Assembly (NCBI GenBank): GCA_965222105.1
Contig: CBDCTQ010000058.1
Span: forward strand, 1 to 64,000
Direction of reading: 5' to 3'
DNA from: CALGLS01 sp965222105
GTDB taxonomy: Bacteria; Bacteroidota; Bacteroidia; Chitinophagales; Saprospiraceae
Length of the DNA: 64,000 bases
Shown: one piece after another, positions 11,100 to 20,622 of the stretch
Layout of the letters: each line of letters opens with the position of its first letter
Position numbering within the stretch: position 1 is the first letter of the stretch
Position numbers and translations under genes: made by a program
The notes under the pieces: model-generated
Databases searched by the model: none
Told to the model about the DNA's origin: nothing
Seen by the model: only the letters and a program-made list of their open reading frames with translations

Positions 11100-13939
11100 G
11101 CCATTGATCTTTGTTGCTGAGCAGTTTTAAATGTTTGACTTTAGGTGCTGTGCCTTTCGGAAAGGAGAGGGTAAGGGAATCTATCCGGAGGGCATACCAG
11201 TTGTATTGGGTGCCGACGGGGAGGAGGTGGGATTGTGGTTGTTCGGATTTGGGAATAGTAAATTCAAAACTGCCAGCCAACGCCTGATTATGGAAATATT
11301 TTACAGACGCGGTTGAACCGGCCGAGGTGGGTTGCGTTTCCAGGAGTAGGTATTCTGCTTCTTTATGCCGGTCGGTCAGGGTGGCGGGTATCAGGTGGCG
11401 GAAAGAATGATCTACATGCGATGGTATTGGGGTGAATTGTTCATAATCCGTTGCCGTTGCCAGGAGGTGTGGGTATTGTTGGAGGTCGAATTTTTTGGGT
11501 TTAAAAACAAAAGCGGAATCCACGTTGGGGAAGCCCGGGGGGATGGGGCGTCCTTTTTCGATCCACAAGTAATGTTTGTCGGCGGTACCCAGAGGGTGGT
11601 AATTCCGGAAATAGGTATCGGGCCAGCCGATGATAGCGAATGGTGTTGGGTACGTGGTCGAGTTGGTCCCAGTGGTTTTCGGGGTGGTTGGCGAATACGG
11701 TGATGGGCAGGTCGAAATTTTGAAGGTATTTGATGTTTTCCTTTTGCAGAAAATCGGTTACCGTATTTTGTAGATATTGGTTGAAGTAGGAGGGCACTCT
11801 TCGCTGGGTGAAATAGTAGAGCAGGGGCGAATGCGAGAAGTCGATGAAGGTGGCCTGGGGGGGGTAGTTTTCGTCCATCAGTTTTTTGATGTCGTCGTAC
11901 CGCTCTGCAGCAAATTCGACTCTGTTTGGTATGCGGTCGATCTTTTCAGAATGGCCTTGTACCAGGACCGTGGCCTCATATTGATCGTGGAACTCCTCGA
12001 ACAGGCTGCGGTATCCCTTCGGGTGGGTATATTTGAGGACACTCAGCAAAAATACAAAAGTCAGCAGAAAGGAAACTTTAGCAGCCCGGCTGCCTTCCAG
12101 CAAAAAATAGACGAAGAGCCCCGCCGTCAGAAAGAAAAACGAGCTGATGAACATATCGGTGTGTTCCATCATCGAGTGCCTTACCAGCCCCCGCTGCGCA
12201 TTTATGAAAATAAAAACGATCAACCCGGTAAGCGAGATGTACAGGAATCGTCGGTGGGTGTAAAAATATTGTTGGAACCGGCTCAGCAAAAAGGCCAGCA
12301 TCATAAACATGGCCACCGGAAAAAATACATAATGGTACTGAAAATCGCGGCCGTAGTACCGGGTAAGGGTTGCGTAGCCGTGCGCCTGGTGTGCCCCGAA
12401 ATAGTCGAGTGCCTTTTTGAAATTGCCCGGAATGTCAATGCCTTCTATCGTAAGCGCCAAAGCGAGTAGTCCGGCCAGCACCAGCAATACCCCAGCCACC
12501 TTGCTCACATCGATCAGCAATTTGCCTTTCAAAGGCCGCCACAAGCACCAGAGTAGCAAAAACAAGGTAGCCCCCAATGCCGGCAGCGCTACATCGATTT
12601 TCCATACGATCAAAAAGGCCGACCAGATGCCCAGTCCCCAGAGCTTTTGTGGGCTGTACGAACGGCTAAGACTGTAAACCCACCACAGGTTGATGAAAAA
12701 AAGAACGTGGTTGCCGATGTCGTCGATCAGCATGAATATCTGGTTGTATGGTGCCAACAATACAAATACAAATGCCAGGGGAGGATTGCGAAAAGCCCTT
12801 GCCAGGAAAAAATAGGTGACCAGGAGAAAGCCCAGTACCGGCACAAAATTGTATAGCCGCAAGGCCGTACTGCCATCGTAGCCGTTGAGCATCACGTACA
12901 TTAATGGCATAGCCACCTCCGATAGCAAATGAGAACTGAGCGCTTCCACGATCGGCCACTCGCCGTGCTCCACCAATCGCATAACGGCATTGGCGGGATT
13001 GGCCAACTCGAAAATACCCCGCTCCTCCTTCACCTCCGGACGATACAATGCTATGGCTGCCATCCCCGCTAACGTTGCCGGAAAAAGGAAGCGCTGGAAG
13101 TGCTTGTGTAGACTTATTGTTGGATTTTTGTGCCAAACATAAATACACCCCAGCAGCGCAAATACTGCTAGAACGAGATGAGTCACCACAGGGGAAGAGA
13201 GGCAGACCTCCCGCTGGTTGAGGATCAGGTAGATTTCATCGCCCAACACCGCCAACAGCGGCAGCAAAAATAGGGGCGCCGAAGCAATTGCCATTTTCCG
13301 AAAGGCCTTTCCACCAGCAACCGACCCCAGAAAATGAAGGGCCACCAATAACAAAAGAAAACAGATAAAAAACGGGACGTGAAACTCCAACCACTGTTCT
13401 CCCCAAATTGCAAAAGCCACCGTCCGCCAAGCTGCGCTCAAGGCCGCACTCAGCAAGGCCACCCACCAAAATGCACGTTGACCAATACGCAACAAGGGGC
13501 TATTGAGAGCATACCGAAATACCTGAAAACAGAACAGACACCCCATAGCCGCCACCCAGAGTTTTTGGCCCATGACCTGGGGCGATTTCGAAAACTCCAG
13601 ATACAGTAACAAGATGCCCCCAACGCCGATCCAGCTCCAGGGGATCAACAGCCTGCGTAGACCGGTGTATCTTTTTTCGAGCCGGTACAACCCATAGGTG
13701 GAAGCAAAAAATACCACAGTGAAAATCATCAGTACCTGGTAGTAGAGATTGACCCTTTTGGACACATCCAGATTGTAGAAGGCGGCTGCTCCCGGTACCA
13801 GGTCGGCCGGGTCGGTCAGTTCCAGACTCACCCATCTGGCCCATCCCCAGCCCAGAGCACAGCAGAGGTAGAGTATCATGCTCAGACAGGGGTTGCGCCA
13901 CCGAAAAAATTGGGCCATCCAACTGCGATATGTCATCAA
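11083..13939 (-). CDS. Large polytopic membrane protein, possibly GT-C-like (one frameshift)
   Basis: Integral membrane protein of about 950 residues. The first 760 or so residues contain many hydrophobic helices (for example LSMILYLCCALGWGWARW and FFILTAGL-type stretches); the soluble C-terminal part has the style of a membrane glycosyltransferase periplasmic domain. The frame opened at 13939 ends at 11501 in a meaningless basic tail, while the natural continuation (AIIGWPDTYFRNYHPLG, then YLWIEKGRPIPPG) lies in the next frame and runs to 11083; one extra base near 11645-11670 explains this. It overlaps the GT9 gene, which supports a role in surface glycan or LPS assembly. I see no decisive catalytic motif, so the GT-C idea is an inference from topology and context only. 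Confidence 0.65.
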
Positions 13940-14226
13940 CTACAAGATTTAGGAGCCGAAATTACAAAGGTTTTTCCAATTATCTGATCGTAATTTCATC
14001 TGCAAATATCCAGGGTTTCCACTTTTTGAATCTCGGACCAGTTGTGGGCGGGGATATTGGGGCCATACATTACCGGGCTCGACCTGTGATGCCCAGGGGG
14101 TTTGAAAATACGTCTTGGGGGCGGGGTCGTTCGTGGTTTTAGGTTTGGGTTATTGCTTACAGCAAAAAATAGCTGTATTGTGGCAATTAGGGATGAGGTT
14201 GGTCGCACGTAGTATTGTTGTTGGGT

Positions 14227-15006
14227 TTAGCCTCTCCAGTTGTTGAGGTATTCTTTAAAGTATTTGACACGTCTTCTGGCGACGGGTAGTTTTTTGCCGT
14301 TCTTCATTAAAACGTGGTGAGCATCGTTCTTGTAAACCAGCCGGTCGAGGTGGTGGAGGTTGATCAGGTGGGATTTGTGGATGCGATAAAACTGGGCTTT
14401 TGCAGGGAGCAGGTTTACTATCGTTTTCAGGGTTTTTGTGATGGTGATCCGCCGGTTGCTTTCGAGCCAGATGTCGGTCGAATTGTTTTCGCCATTGCAG
14501 TTGGCGATCTCGTTGTGTTTGACCAGGAAGTTGTTGTTTTTATCAGATAGGATCACCGTTTCCTTCAAGGCATCAGGATCATTTTCTGGTTGTGGTTGGA
14601 TGGCTTTTCGCATCAGTACGCGGTTGACGGATTCCCGAAGGCTTTCCGGGTCGACGGGTTTGGTGAGGTAATGGGCGGCGTTGAGGTTCCAGGCTTTCAT
14701 GGAATGTTCGTCGTAGGCGGTGCAAAAGACGAATTCCAGTCCGTTTTTTTTAATGTCGGGAATGGCTTTGAAGACGAGCCCGTCGGTCAGATAAATGTCG
14801 AGGAATGCCAGGTCCAGATTTTTTCCGGAAGAGTGGAGTATTTCCAATGTTTCTTGTATGCTGCCCGATTCGGCTACCACGTTCACTTCGGGGCAGGTAT
14901 AGCGGAGTATTCTTTTGAGGTAACTTAGGTTGGTGGCTTGGTCTTCGACGATGAGGCATTGTAGTTGGGTGTCGGGCAGGGGGGTGGTAACTTTGAGATT
15001 TATCAT
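14227..15006 (-). CDS. LytTR-family response regulator
   Basis: 259-residue two-component response regulator. The receiver domain (about 15-130) has the acidic pocket in LIVEDQ, the phospho-acceptor aspartate in LAFLDIYLTDG and the conserved lysine in HYLTKPVDPESL. The LytTR DNA-binding domain (about 155-257) shows the typical FYRIHKSHLINLHHLDRL segment. Such proteins act as cytoplasmic transcription factors that bind direct repeats. No histidine kinase is encoded nearby, so the partner must lie elsewhere. The gene stands alone: 13940-14226 on its 3' side holds nothing recognisable, and the divergent nuclease gene begins 182 bases from its start. Confidence 0.93.
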   Translation of the reverse strand: MINLKVTTPLPDTQLQCLIVEDQATNLSYLKRILRYTCPEVNVVAESGSIQETLEILHSSGKNLDLAFLDIYLTDGLVFKAIPDIKKNGLEFVFCTAYDEHSMKAWNLNAAHYLTKPVDPESLRESVNRVLMRKAIQPQPENDPDALKETVILSDKNNNFLVKHNEIANCNGENNSTDIWLESNRRITITKTLKTIVNLLPAKAQFYRIHKSHLINLHHLDRLVYKNDAHHVLMKNGKKLPVARRRVKYFKEYLNNWRG

Positions 15007-15165
15007 AGTAGTTCAATTTTTGCGGACTGGAAAAGGAAGGCACAAGTTACGATAATTTTCAATGTAAAAAGAGTGGATGTTTGTTTTGGTTGCTGAAATG
15101 AAACCAATCGCAGAAAAACGGTTACATTTTTTGTGGAGAAAGGGACAATAGGTCTGAAAAAATTG

Positions 15166-15173
15166 TATTTTTG
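15166..15173 (+). promoter_or_regulatory. Candidate Bacteroidota -7 box upstream of the Rpn-like nuclease gene
   Basis: TATTTTTG matches the Bacteroidota housekeeping -7 element TAnnTTTG and lies 14 bases before the ATG at 15188. No matching TTTG element is found at the usual upstream distance, so the assignment is tentative. An AGG-like sequence (AAGGT) directly precedes the start codon. Confidence 0.4.
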
Positions 15174-15187
15174 AAAAAAATTAAGGT

Positions 15188-16282
15188 ATGCGCATTGCCA
15201 ATCCTATATATGATGTTGTTTTCAAATATCTAATGGAGGATATTGATATTGCCCGATTATTGTTGTCGGAAATCATAGGTGAAGACATCGTTGAAATAGA
15301 ATTTAAAGCGAAAGAAAACACGGGCAGGTCAGAAAAGTTTCTGATCATTATTTTCAGACTTGATTTCAAAGCGGTGATAAGAACCAAGGATGGCCGTCTT
15401 AAAAAAGTATTAATTGAGCTGCAAAAAGGAAAAGAGCCAGGAGACATTCTCCGCTTTCGCAAATATCTTGGAGAAAACTACCGCAAACCGGATGAAGTTT
15501 TTGAGAATGGTGTCAAAGTTCAAAAATCGTTGCCCATTATCACGATCTACTTCCTGGGATTTAGTCTAAAAACAATTCGAACTCCGGTAATCAAAGTGAA
15601 TCGCGACTACATTGATCTGCGGACATCTGAAAAAATTAATGTGCGTGAAGATTTCATCGAAAAACTTTCACACGATAGTTTTATCATACAAATAACCAGA
15701 TTGACACAATCAGTTCAATCTGAACTGGAACGAATTCTTCAGGTTTTTAACCAAACCTACATAAGTGATGATGATGAAAAGATTCTCATCCTCGACAATG
15801 ACCTGGTCAAAGAAAATGAATTGTTGAATATGATGGCAGAACGCCTTCGACGAGCTGCCACCGAAGAAGAAATATTCAATCAGATAGAACTCGTTGAAGA
15901 AGTGGAAAACAGAATCGAAAGTTATATCCGAAAAAACCAGGAAGCACTCGACCAGGCTCAAAAGATGGAGGCCTTGGCTGAAGATATGGAAACCAAAGCC
16001 AAAGATATGGAAGCCAAAGCCAAAGATATGGAAGCCAAAGCCAAAGATATGGAAGCCAAAGCCAAAGATATGGAAACCAAAGCCAAAGATATGGAAACCA
16101 AAGCCAAAGATATGGAAACCAAAGCCAAAGATATGGAAACCAAAGCCAAAGATATGGAAGCCAAAGCCGAAGATATGGAAACCAAAGCCAAAGATATGGA
16201 AGCCAAAGCCGAAAAGCTAGAAGCCAAAAACCTAGCATTGAAAAAAGAAATAGACCGTCTGAAAGATCAAGATAAAAAATAA
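15188..16282 (+). CDS. Rpn-family PD-(D/E)XK nuclease with heptad coiled-coil tail
   Basis: 364 residues. Residues 1 to about 230 resemble the Rpn / PDDEXK_2 family of putative recombination-promoting nucleases: NPIYDVVFKYLMEDIDIARL at the N-terminus, then a core D (RLDFKAVIRTKDGR) and E-x-Q (VLIELQKGKEPGD) followed by the arginine/tyrosine helix LRFRKYLGENYRKP. Residues about 260-345 are a perfect-looking heptad repeat METKAKD/MEAKAKD, predicted to be a long charged coiled coil, ending in LKKEIDRLKDQDKK. Family members usually lack so regular a tail. The stop abuts the ATG of the next gene, so translation may be coupled. Function as a nuclease is inferred from family; the repeat tail suggests oligomerisation. 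Confidence 0.78.
   Translation: MRIANPIYDVVFKYLMEDIDIARLLLSEIIGEDIVEIEFKAKENTGRSEKFLIIIFRLDFKAVIRTKDGRLKKVLIELQKGKEPGDILRFRKYLGENYRKPDEVFENGVKVQKSLPIITIYFLGFSLKTIRTPVIKVNRDYIDLRTSEKINVREDFIEKLSHDSFIIQITRLTQSVQSELERILQVFNQTYISDDDEKILILDNDLVKENELLNMMAERLRRAATEEEIFNQIELVEEVENRIESYIRKNQEALDQAQKMEALAEDMETKAKDMEAKAKDMEAKAKDMEAKAKDMETKAKDMETKAKDMETKAKDMETKAKDMEAKAEDMETKAKDMEAKAEKLEAKNLALKKEIDRLKDQDKK
15965..16216 (+). repeat. 21-bp minisatellite, 12 units, inside the Rpn-like gene
   Basis: Twelve head-to-tail 21-base units starting at ATGGA every 21 bases (15965, 15986, 16007 and so on to 16196). Two variants, ATGGAAACC and ATGGAAGCC, alternate in blocks, followed by AAAGCCAAAGAT or AAAGCCGAAGAT. 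A decayed thirteenth unit begins CTAGAAGCC at 16217. The unit is seven codons long, so any gain or loss of units keeps both the frame and the heptad phase. Confidence 0.95.
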
Positions 16283-17323
16283 ATGTGCTGGCTGAGATCA
16301 GGTGGGTTTGTATTTTTGCTTGTAGGTTGTATCAGTTGCAGTCAGTCCCCTTCCACCATTGTGCCCGCCTTTTATCATTGGCAAACTGAATTTAGGGTCG
16401 ATTCCTCAGAGCAGGATTTCCTCCGCCAGCTTTCCGTTCAAAAGCTCTACGTCAAATTTTTCGACGTCGACTGGGATACCCACCACCGGGAGGCCGTTCC
16501 GTTGGCCAGGGTAAGAGCAATGCGGCAGGTTGGTGACAGCCTGCAAATCGTACCCACCGTATTTATAACAAACCGTACCCTTGCCCACCTTTCGGAAAAA
16601 GAGATTCCACAGCTAAGTCAGAAAATTTACAGACAGATCATCCGCCTGTGGCCGACTCTGTCTGACGGCTCCATCCGGGAGATTCAATTCGACTGCGACT
16701 GGAACGGCTCCACCCGCGAAAAATTCTTTGCTCTGCTTCGCCATTTCCGGCAAACAGCACAACCCGAAAGTTGCTTGCTGAGCGCCACCATTCGACTTCA
16801 CCAGATCAAATACGCCGACCGCACGGGCATCCCACCCGTCGACAGGGGCATGCTCATGTTTTACAATATGGCCGACCTGGAGGCCTGGCATACGCCCAAC
16901 TCCATCCTGGATATGGAAATTGCAGATCAATACATTTCTTCTTCGACCCGCTACCCCCTGCCGCTGGATTTTGCCCTGCCCATTTTCCGTTGGGGGGCGC
17001 TGTTCCGCGACGGCCGGATGATCAAGTTGATTAATAACCTAAGTGAGGAAGAACTGCGCGATACCAGCCGGTTCCAATTGCTGTCGGACCATCAATACGA
17101 GGTAAAACAAAGTACTTATCTAAATGGTTATTACCTTTATGCGTCGGATCGGTTGCGGCTGGAGTCGGTGTCGTCGGCTGATTTAGCGAAAGCTGCCCAC
17201 CTGCTGACTGAAACGTTCCGGCCGGCCAATTTTAGCGTAAGCCTCTACCATCTGGACACAGCTACCCTAAAGCACTATACGCATGAGGAATTACAGGACG
17301 TATTTGAATTGTTTGAACAATAA
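16283..17323 (+). CDS. Lipoprotein with GH18-like TIM-barrel pattern, family not recognised
   Basis: 346 residues. The N-terminus is a lipoprotein signal (VFLLVGC, lipidated Cys near residue 16). The body follows a TIM-barrel-like rhythm of short strands: FYHWQTEF, KLYVKFFDVDWD, IVPTVFITN, IREIQFDCDWNG, CLLSATIRLHQI, GMLMFYNM and LDFALPIFRWGALF. The fourth strand ends in DCDW, where chitinase-type barrels place acidic catalytic residues, but I cannot show catalysis. The ATG follows the upstream stop with no gap. Its last 41 bases overlap the start of the next gene, so the two are tightly coupled and probably work together at the cell envelope. Assignment beyond lipoprotein is inference. Confidence 0.7.
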   Translation: MCWLRSGGFVFLLVGCISCSQSPSTIVPAFYHWQTEFRVDSSEQDFLRQLSVQKLYVKFFDVDWDTHHREAVPLARVRAMRQVGDSLQIVPTVFITNRTLAHLSEKEIPQLSQKIYRQIIRLWPTLSDGSIREIQFDCDWNGSTREKFFALLRHFRQTAQPESCLLSATIRLHQIKYADRTGIPPVDRGMLMFYNMADLEAWHTPNSILDMEIADQYISSSTRYPLPLDFALPIFRWGALFRDGRMIKLINNLSEEELRDTSRFQLLSDHQYEVKQSTYLNGYYLYASDRLRLESVSSADLAKAAHLLTETFRPANFSVSLYHLDTATLKHYTHEELQDVFELFEQ

Positions 17324-19595
17324 ATTGACGGCTTTCTTTCTGCTGGCTGTTTGTTGTCACCTTCCGGTGCAATTTGCCGTTGCATGCGGACCCACCCCCG
17401 ATTACTTCGAGGGGTATAGTTTTCTGATGCCGGAGTTGCTGCATCCTCCTTCCGCCAATGCGCCTTTTCTGACCGACTTTGCCGAATTTTACAACAACTA
17501 TGTTGGCGCAGCAGAAGCACAGGCCCAGGACAACGTGGGAGAATGGGTCGATATTTTTTGTCATTCTGTTACGCCCAAAGATGTGGGCAAACTGATCTAC
17601 GGCTCTTCGCGGGATGACCTGGAGGTGTTGCGAACCGCCATTCAAAGCAAGAAAATGGCGCTCGATCCGTATTTTCGCAACAATAGTTTTGCAAGACACC
17701 TCAAGAAGCACCAATGTCTGGAGACGATCGACTATCTGATATTTGCAAAGCGGTGCGAACCCCACGTCACCGCCTCCGAAGACGCCTGGGAAGCTCCCCA
17801 ACGCGATGTGGCCGCTATGAACAAGCTGATCGAATCGGTGCGCAATAAATTTGGGAACATCCGTTCCAACTACATTCGTCTGCGCTATGCCTACCAGTTG
17901 ATCCGGCTGGCTCATTACAGCGGCAACTACCGCCTGGTGTTGGTGCTCGAAGAGGAGTTGCTGGCGCAGATCGAACCCATCGACAGCATTCTCCATCACT
18001 GGATCATGGGGCATCGGGCAGGGGCTTTGTATAGCATGGGGCACCGGGTGGAAGCGGCCTATTTGTTTTCGCTCCAATTTCTGAACAACCCCGGAAAAAA
18101 AGAATCGGCTTTTCGCAGTTTTCACATAGAGTCGGATGAGGAGTGGGAGGAGTGTTATAAACGGTGCCAAACCGACGAGGAGCGCGCCAACCTCTACGCC
18201 CTCCGCGCTCATGCCGAAGAGAGCAAGGCCGTGGAGGAGATGATCAACATCTACGACCTCAACCCCCACAACGAAAATCTGGAGTTGCTGTTGGTCAACG
18301 AAATTAAAAAACTGGAAAAAGATTTGTTGGGGCTGGAATTTAATGACAAAAAAAGGATCAATAAAAACATTTACGAGATTCCCCGGAAGGAGGTCGGTCA
18401 ATACGTCATCGAGTTGCTGGCTTTCGCCAAAAAATGTGCCGACGAAAAACGGGTGCTGCGCCCCAAGCTCTGGAAAATGGCAGAGGGGTATCTGGAATTT
18501 TTGTCGGGCGACTACTACGCCGCCTCCCGAACCCTGGAAAAACTGGCGCCCACCGTCAAAGACAAAGTGATGAAAGAGCAACTGGCGGTGTGGATGCTGG
18601 CGCTGGAAGTGGCTTGTTATAACGACGTCGACGAAGAAACCGAAGCCGAGGTGGCCGACATCATCCGCAACAACAAATACTACAAAAAATTCAAAGATTT
18701 TCCCGATTACCTCAACGACAAACTTGCCCACGACTACGCTGTGAACAACCGACCCGGAAAGGCATTCCGCATGCAGCACACCTTGTCGGACCTCAAAGCC
18801 AACCCTCAATTACCTATTGTAGAAGATTTGTTAGATGTTTGCCGAAAGGAGAAACCCAGCCGGATGGAACGGGCATTGATCGCCAAAAAAGGCGGAGGCA
18901 TCATCCTCAGCGACCTGCTCGACATGCGGGGAACCATCCTGCTGGGACAAAACAAACCAGAGGCGGCACTGGAAGCATTCAAAGACCTGCCCCGCGCCGA
19001 ATGGGATAATGTACTGCTTTACCCTTTCCGCGATTCGCTGGCAGATTGTGTCTCCTGCGAACCCCTCGACTCGGTCGACTATTATACCAAAATTGCTTTG
19101 CTCGATAAAATTTTTGAACTCGAATACCAGGCCAAAGCCGACTATCACGATGCAGCCACCTATTTTTACCAGCTAGGGCTGGCCTATTACAATATGACCT
19201 ATTTCGGTAGCGCCTGGAAGGCAGTCGATTTTTTTCGAAGCGGCTCCAATTGGGACTATTCCCGCGACGGGGTTTACCAGAAGGCGTTTTATCCTTATGG
19301 CAACCGCGAGTTTCAGGATTGTTCGCAGGCGCTATTTTATTTCGATAAGGCCATCGAATTGGCCCGTGGTCAGGAGCTGGCAGCGCGGGCCTGTTTCATG
19401 GCGGCGAGGTGTGAACAAAAGCGTTATTTTTTGAGTAAGGATTGTGATTACAACCCCTATTCCAACCAGATACCGGTGATCCCGGAAAATTACCGGCGGC
19501 ATTACGATTTGTTGTTGAATGATTACAACCAGACTAAATTTTTCGAGCTGGCGATCAGCGAATGCAAGTTTTTTGCGGCATATGCGCGGCGATGA
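17283..19595 (+). CDS. Large exported protein of unknown function
   Basis: 770 residues beginning with a signal peptide (core LTAFFLLAVCCHLPVQFAVA, probable cleavage before CGPTPDYF). The mature part is mostly helical and soluble, with scattered TPR-like helix pairs in the second half (for example YHDAATYFYQLGLAYYNMTY and ALFYFDKAIELARGQELAA). No known domain is evident. A TTG codon at 17312 could serve as a shorter start that still keeps most of the hydrophobic core. It overlaps the GH18-like lipoprotein gene by 41 bases, which argues for a joint envelope function. The end is followed by 159 bases before the next gene. Confidence 0.65.
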   Translation: MRNYRTYLNCLNNKLTAFFLLAVCCHLPVQFAVACGPTPDYFEGYSFLMPELLHPPSANAPFLTDFAEFYNNYVGAAEAQAQDNVGEWVDIFCHSVTPKDVGKLIYGSSRDDLEVLRTAIQSKKMALDPYFRNNSFARHLKKHQCLETIDYLIFAKRCEPHVTASEDAWEAPQRDVAAMNKLIESVRNKFGNIRSNYIRLRYAYQLIRLAHYSGNYRLVLVLEEELLAQIEPIDSILHHWIMGHRAGALYSMGHRVEAAYLFSLQFLNNPGKKESAFRSFHIESDEEWEECYKRCQTDEERANLYALRAHAEESKAVEEMINIYDLNPHNENLELLLVNEIKKLEKDLLGLEFNDKKRINKNIYEIPRKEVGQYVIELLAFAKKCADEKRVLRPKLWKMAEGYLEFLSGDYYAASRTLEKLAPTVKDKVMKEQLAVWMLALEVACYNDVDEETEAEVADIIRNNKYYKKFKDFPDYLNDKLAHDYAVNNRPGKAFRMQHTLSDLKANPQLPIVEDLLDVCRKEKPSRMERALIAKKGGGIILSDLLDMRGTILLGQNKPEAALEAFKDLPRAEWDNVLLYPFRDSLADCVSCEPLDSVDYYTKIALLDKIFELEYQAKADYHDAATYFYQLGLAYYNMTYFGSAWKAVDFFRSGSNWDYSRDGVYQKAFYPYGNREFQDCSQALFYFDKAIELARGQELAARACFMAARCEQKRYFLSKDCDYNPYSNQIPVIPENYRRHYDLLLNDYNQTKFFELAISECKFFAAYARR

Positions 19596-19754
19596 CCGGG
19601 GGGGGAGGGGCAGGGGTGACCCTACTCACTTTTTCTTTCAATCCGATTTCACACCCAACCTATTTCCAGGTTTTTCTCGTCATATATAAAGGAGACGTTA
19701 CCCTACTAACGATGCTCCAAAAATCCCATTTTTATGACAATAAAAACACGAGTT

Positions 19755-20564
19755 ATGGAAAAAATCTACGTTATCACCTTGATTTTAGTGCTTGGATTCC
19801 TGCCCGCAGCCCATGCGCAGGTCAATCTCCAATTTGAAGAAAACGGAATGGGAACCACCGAAGGGTGGGAATACACCTGCTTTGAACCCGTCCTGGTGGA
19901 AGAGGGCGCCAACGGCAGCAGCGACTGGTCGGTTCAGGTAGAGTCTGGCAATGCGCAGGGGTGTGTTTACAGTTATGTCTATTTTACATTCGATGGCGAT
20001 AGTATTCCCGGAGGGCTTGTGGTAGATTACGATGACTTTGGTTTGCTAAATGTCGGGGTGAATGCCAAAAGCCTGGGTGGATTGGCGACCCTTTCGTCCG
20101 GGAAAATAGATAGTAATGGAAACCCGGTATTGTTTTTCTCCGATACGACTTCCTCTACTAGCTGGAAATTTTTACAAACAGGTTTTTCTAACGACATTCA
20201 GCCCGGAGAAATGCCGGCGGTATTTCTGAGTGCGGGTCTTACAGCAGGCCCTGCACCGTCGGAATTCGCTCTTTTTGACGATGTTGAATTTGCAGCACTC
20301 ACTAGCGATGAAGAGCCGGGCCTTCAGGACATTCAACTCTATCCCAATCCCGCCAAAGAAAGGGTTTATTTACATTTGCCGAAAGGCTTAGCATCTTTCG
20401 AAATAGTCGTTTACAATATTTTGGGAAAACCGGTGGATTGCGCTATATCTGCCGATCATGAAAATGCGATCATTGATGTATCGGATTTGTTGGAGGGGCT
20501 GTATTTTGTTCAGTTGTTCGATGGGAAACGGCCCATTTATACCGAAGGGCTTGTGGTATATTGA
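19755..20564 (+). CDS. Secreted T9SS type A sorting-domain protein
   Basis: 269 residues from ATG 19755; an ATG seven codons upstream is possible but less likely because MEKIYVITLILVLGF gives a compact signal peptide ending AHAQ. The central region is a beta-rich, jelly-roll-like domain (about 30-180) with WEYTCFEPVLVEEG and FALFDDVEFAAL, similar in style to carbohydrate-binding modules. The last 75 residues are a short-type T9SS sorting domain: LQDIQLYPNPAKERVYL, IVVYNILGKPV and LLEGLYFVQLFDGK. It should cross the outer membrane through the T9SS and be anchored or released. No catalytic domain is present, so binding is the likely role. Confidence 0.82.
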   Translation: MEKIYVITLILVLGFLPAAHAQVNLQFEENGMGTTEGWEYTCFEPVLVEEGANGSSDWSVQVESGNAQGCVYSYVYFTFDGDSIPGGLVVDYDDFGLLNVGVNAKSLGGLATLSSGKIDSNGNPVLFFSDTTSSTSWKFLQTGFSNDIQPGEMPAVFLSAGLTAGPAPSEFALFDDVEFAALTSDEEPGLQDIQLYPNPAKERVYLHLPKGLASFEIVVYNILGKPVDCAISADHENAIIDVSDLLEGLYFVQLFDGKRPIYTEGLVVY

Positions 20565-20622
20565 GTCTTTATTTGATGTAGAAGCTGAACTATTCTGTGT
20601 TGGATTTGATCTATCCATCGTA

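Noticed and set aside
15876..16238. Minus-strand frame with repeating WLPYLWLWF
   Set aside because: Antisense reading of the 21-bp minisatellite; the plus frame continues a recognised nuclease.
17262..18809. 515-codon minus-strand frame across the exported-protein gene
   Set aside because: Antisense shadow; composition rich in F, V and H without domains, and the plus frame has a signal peptide and coupling.
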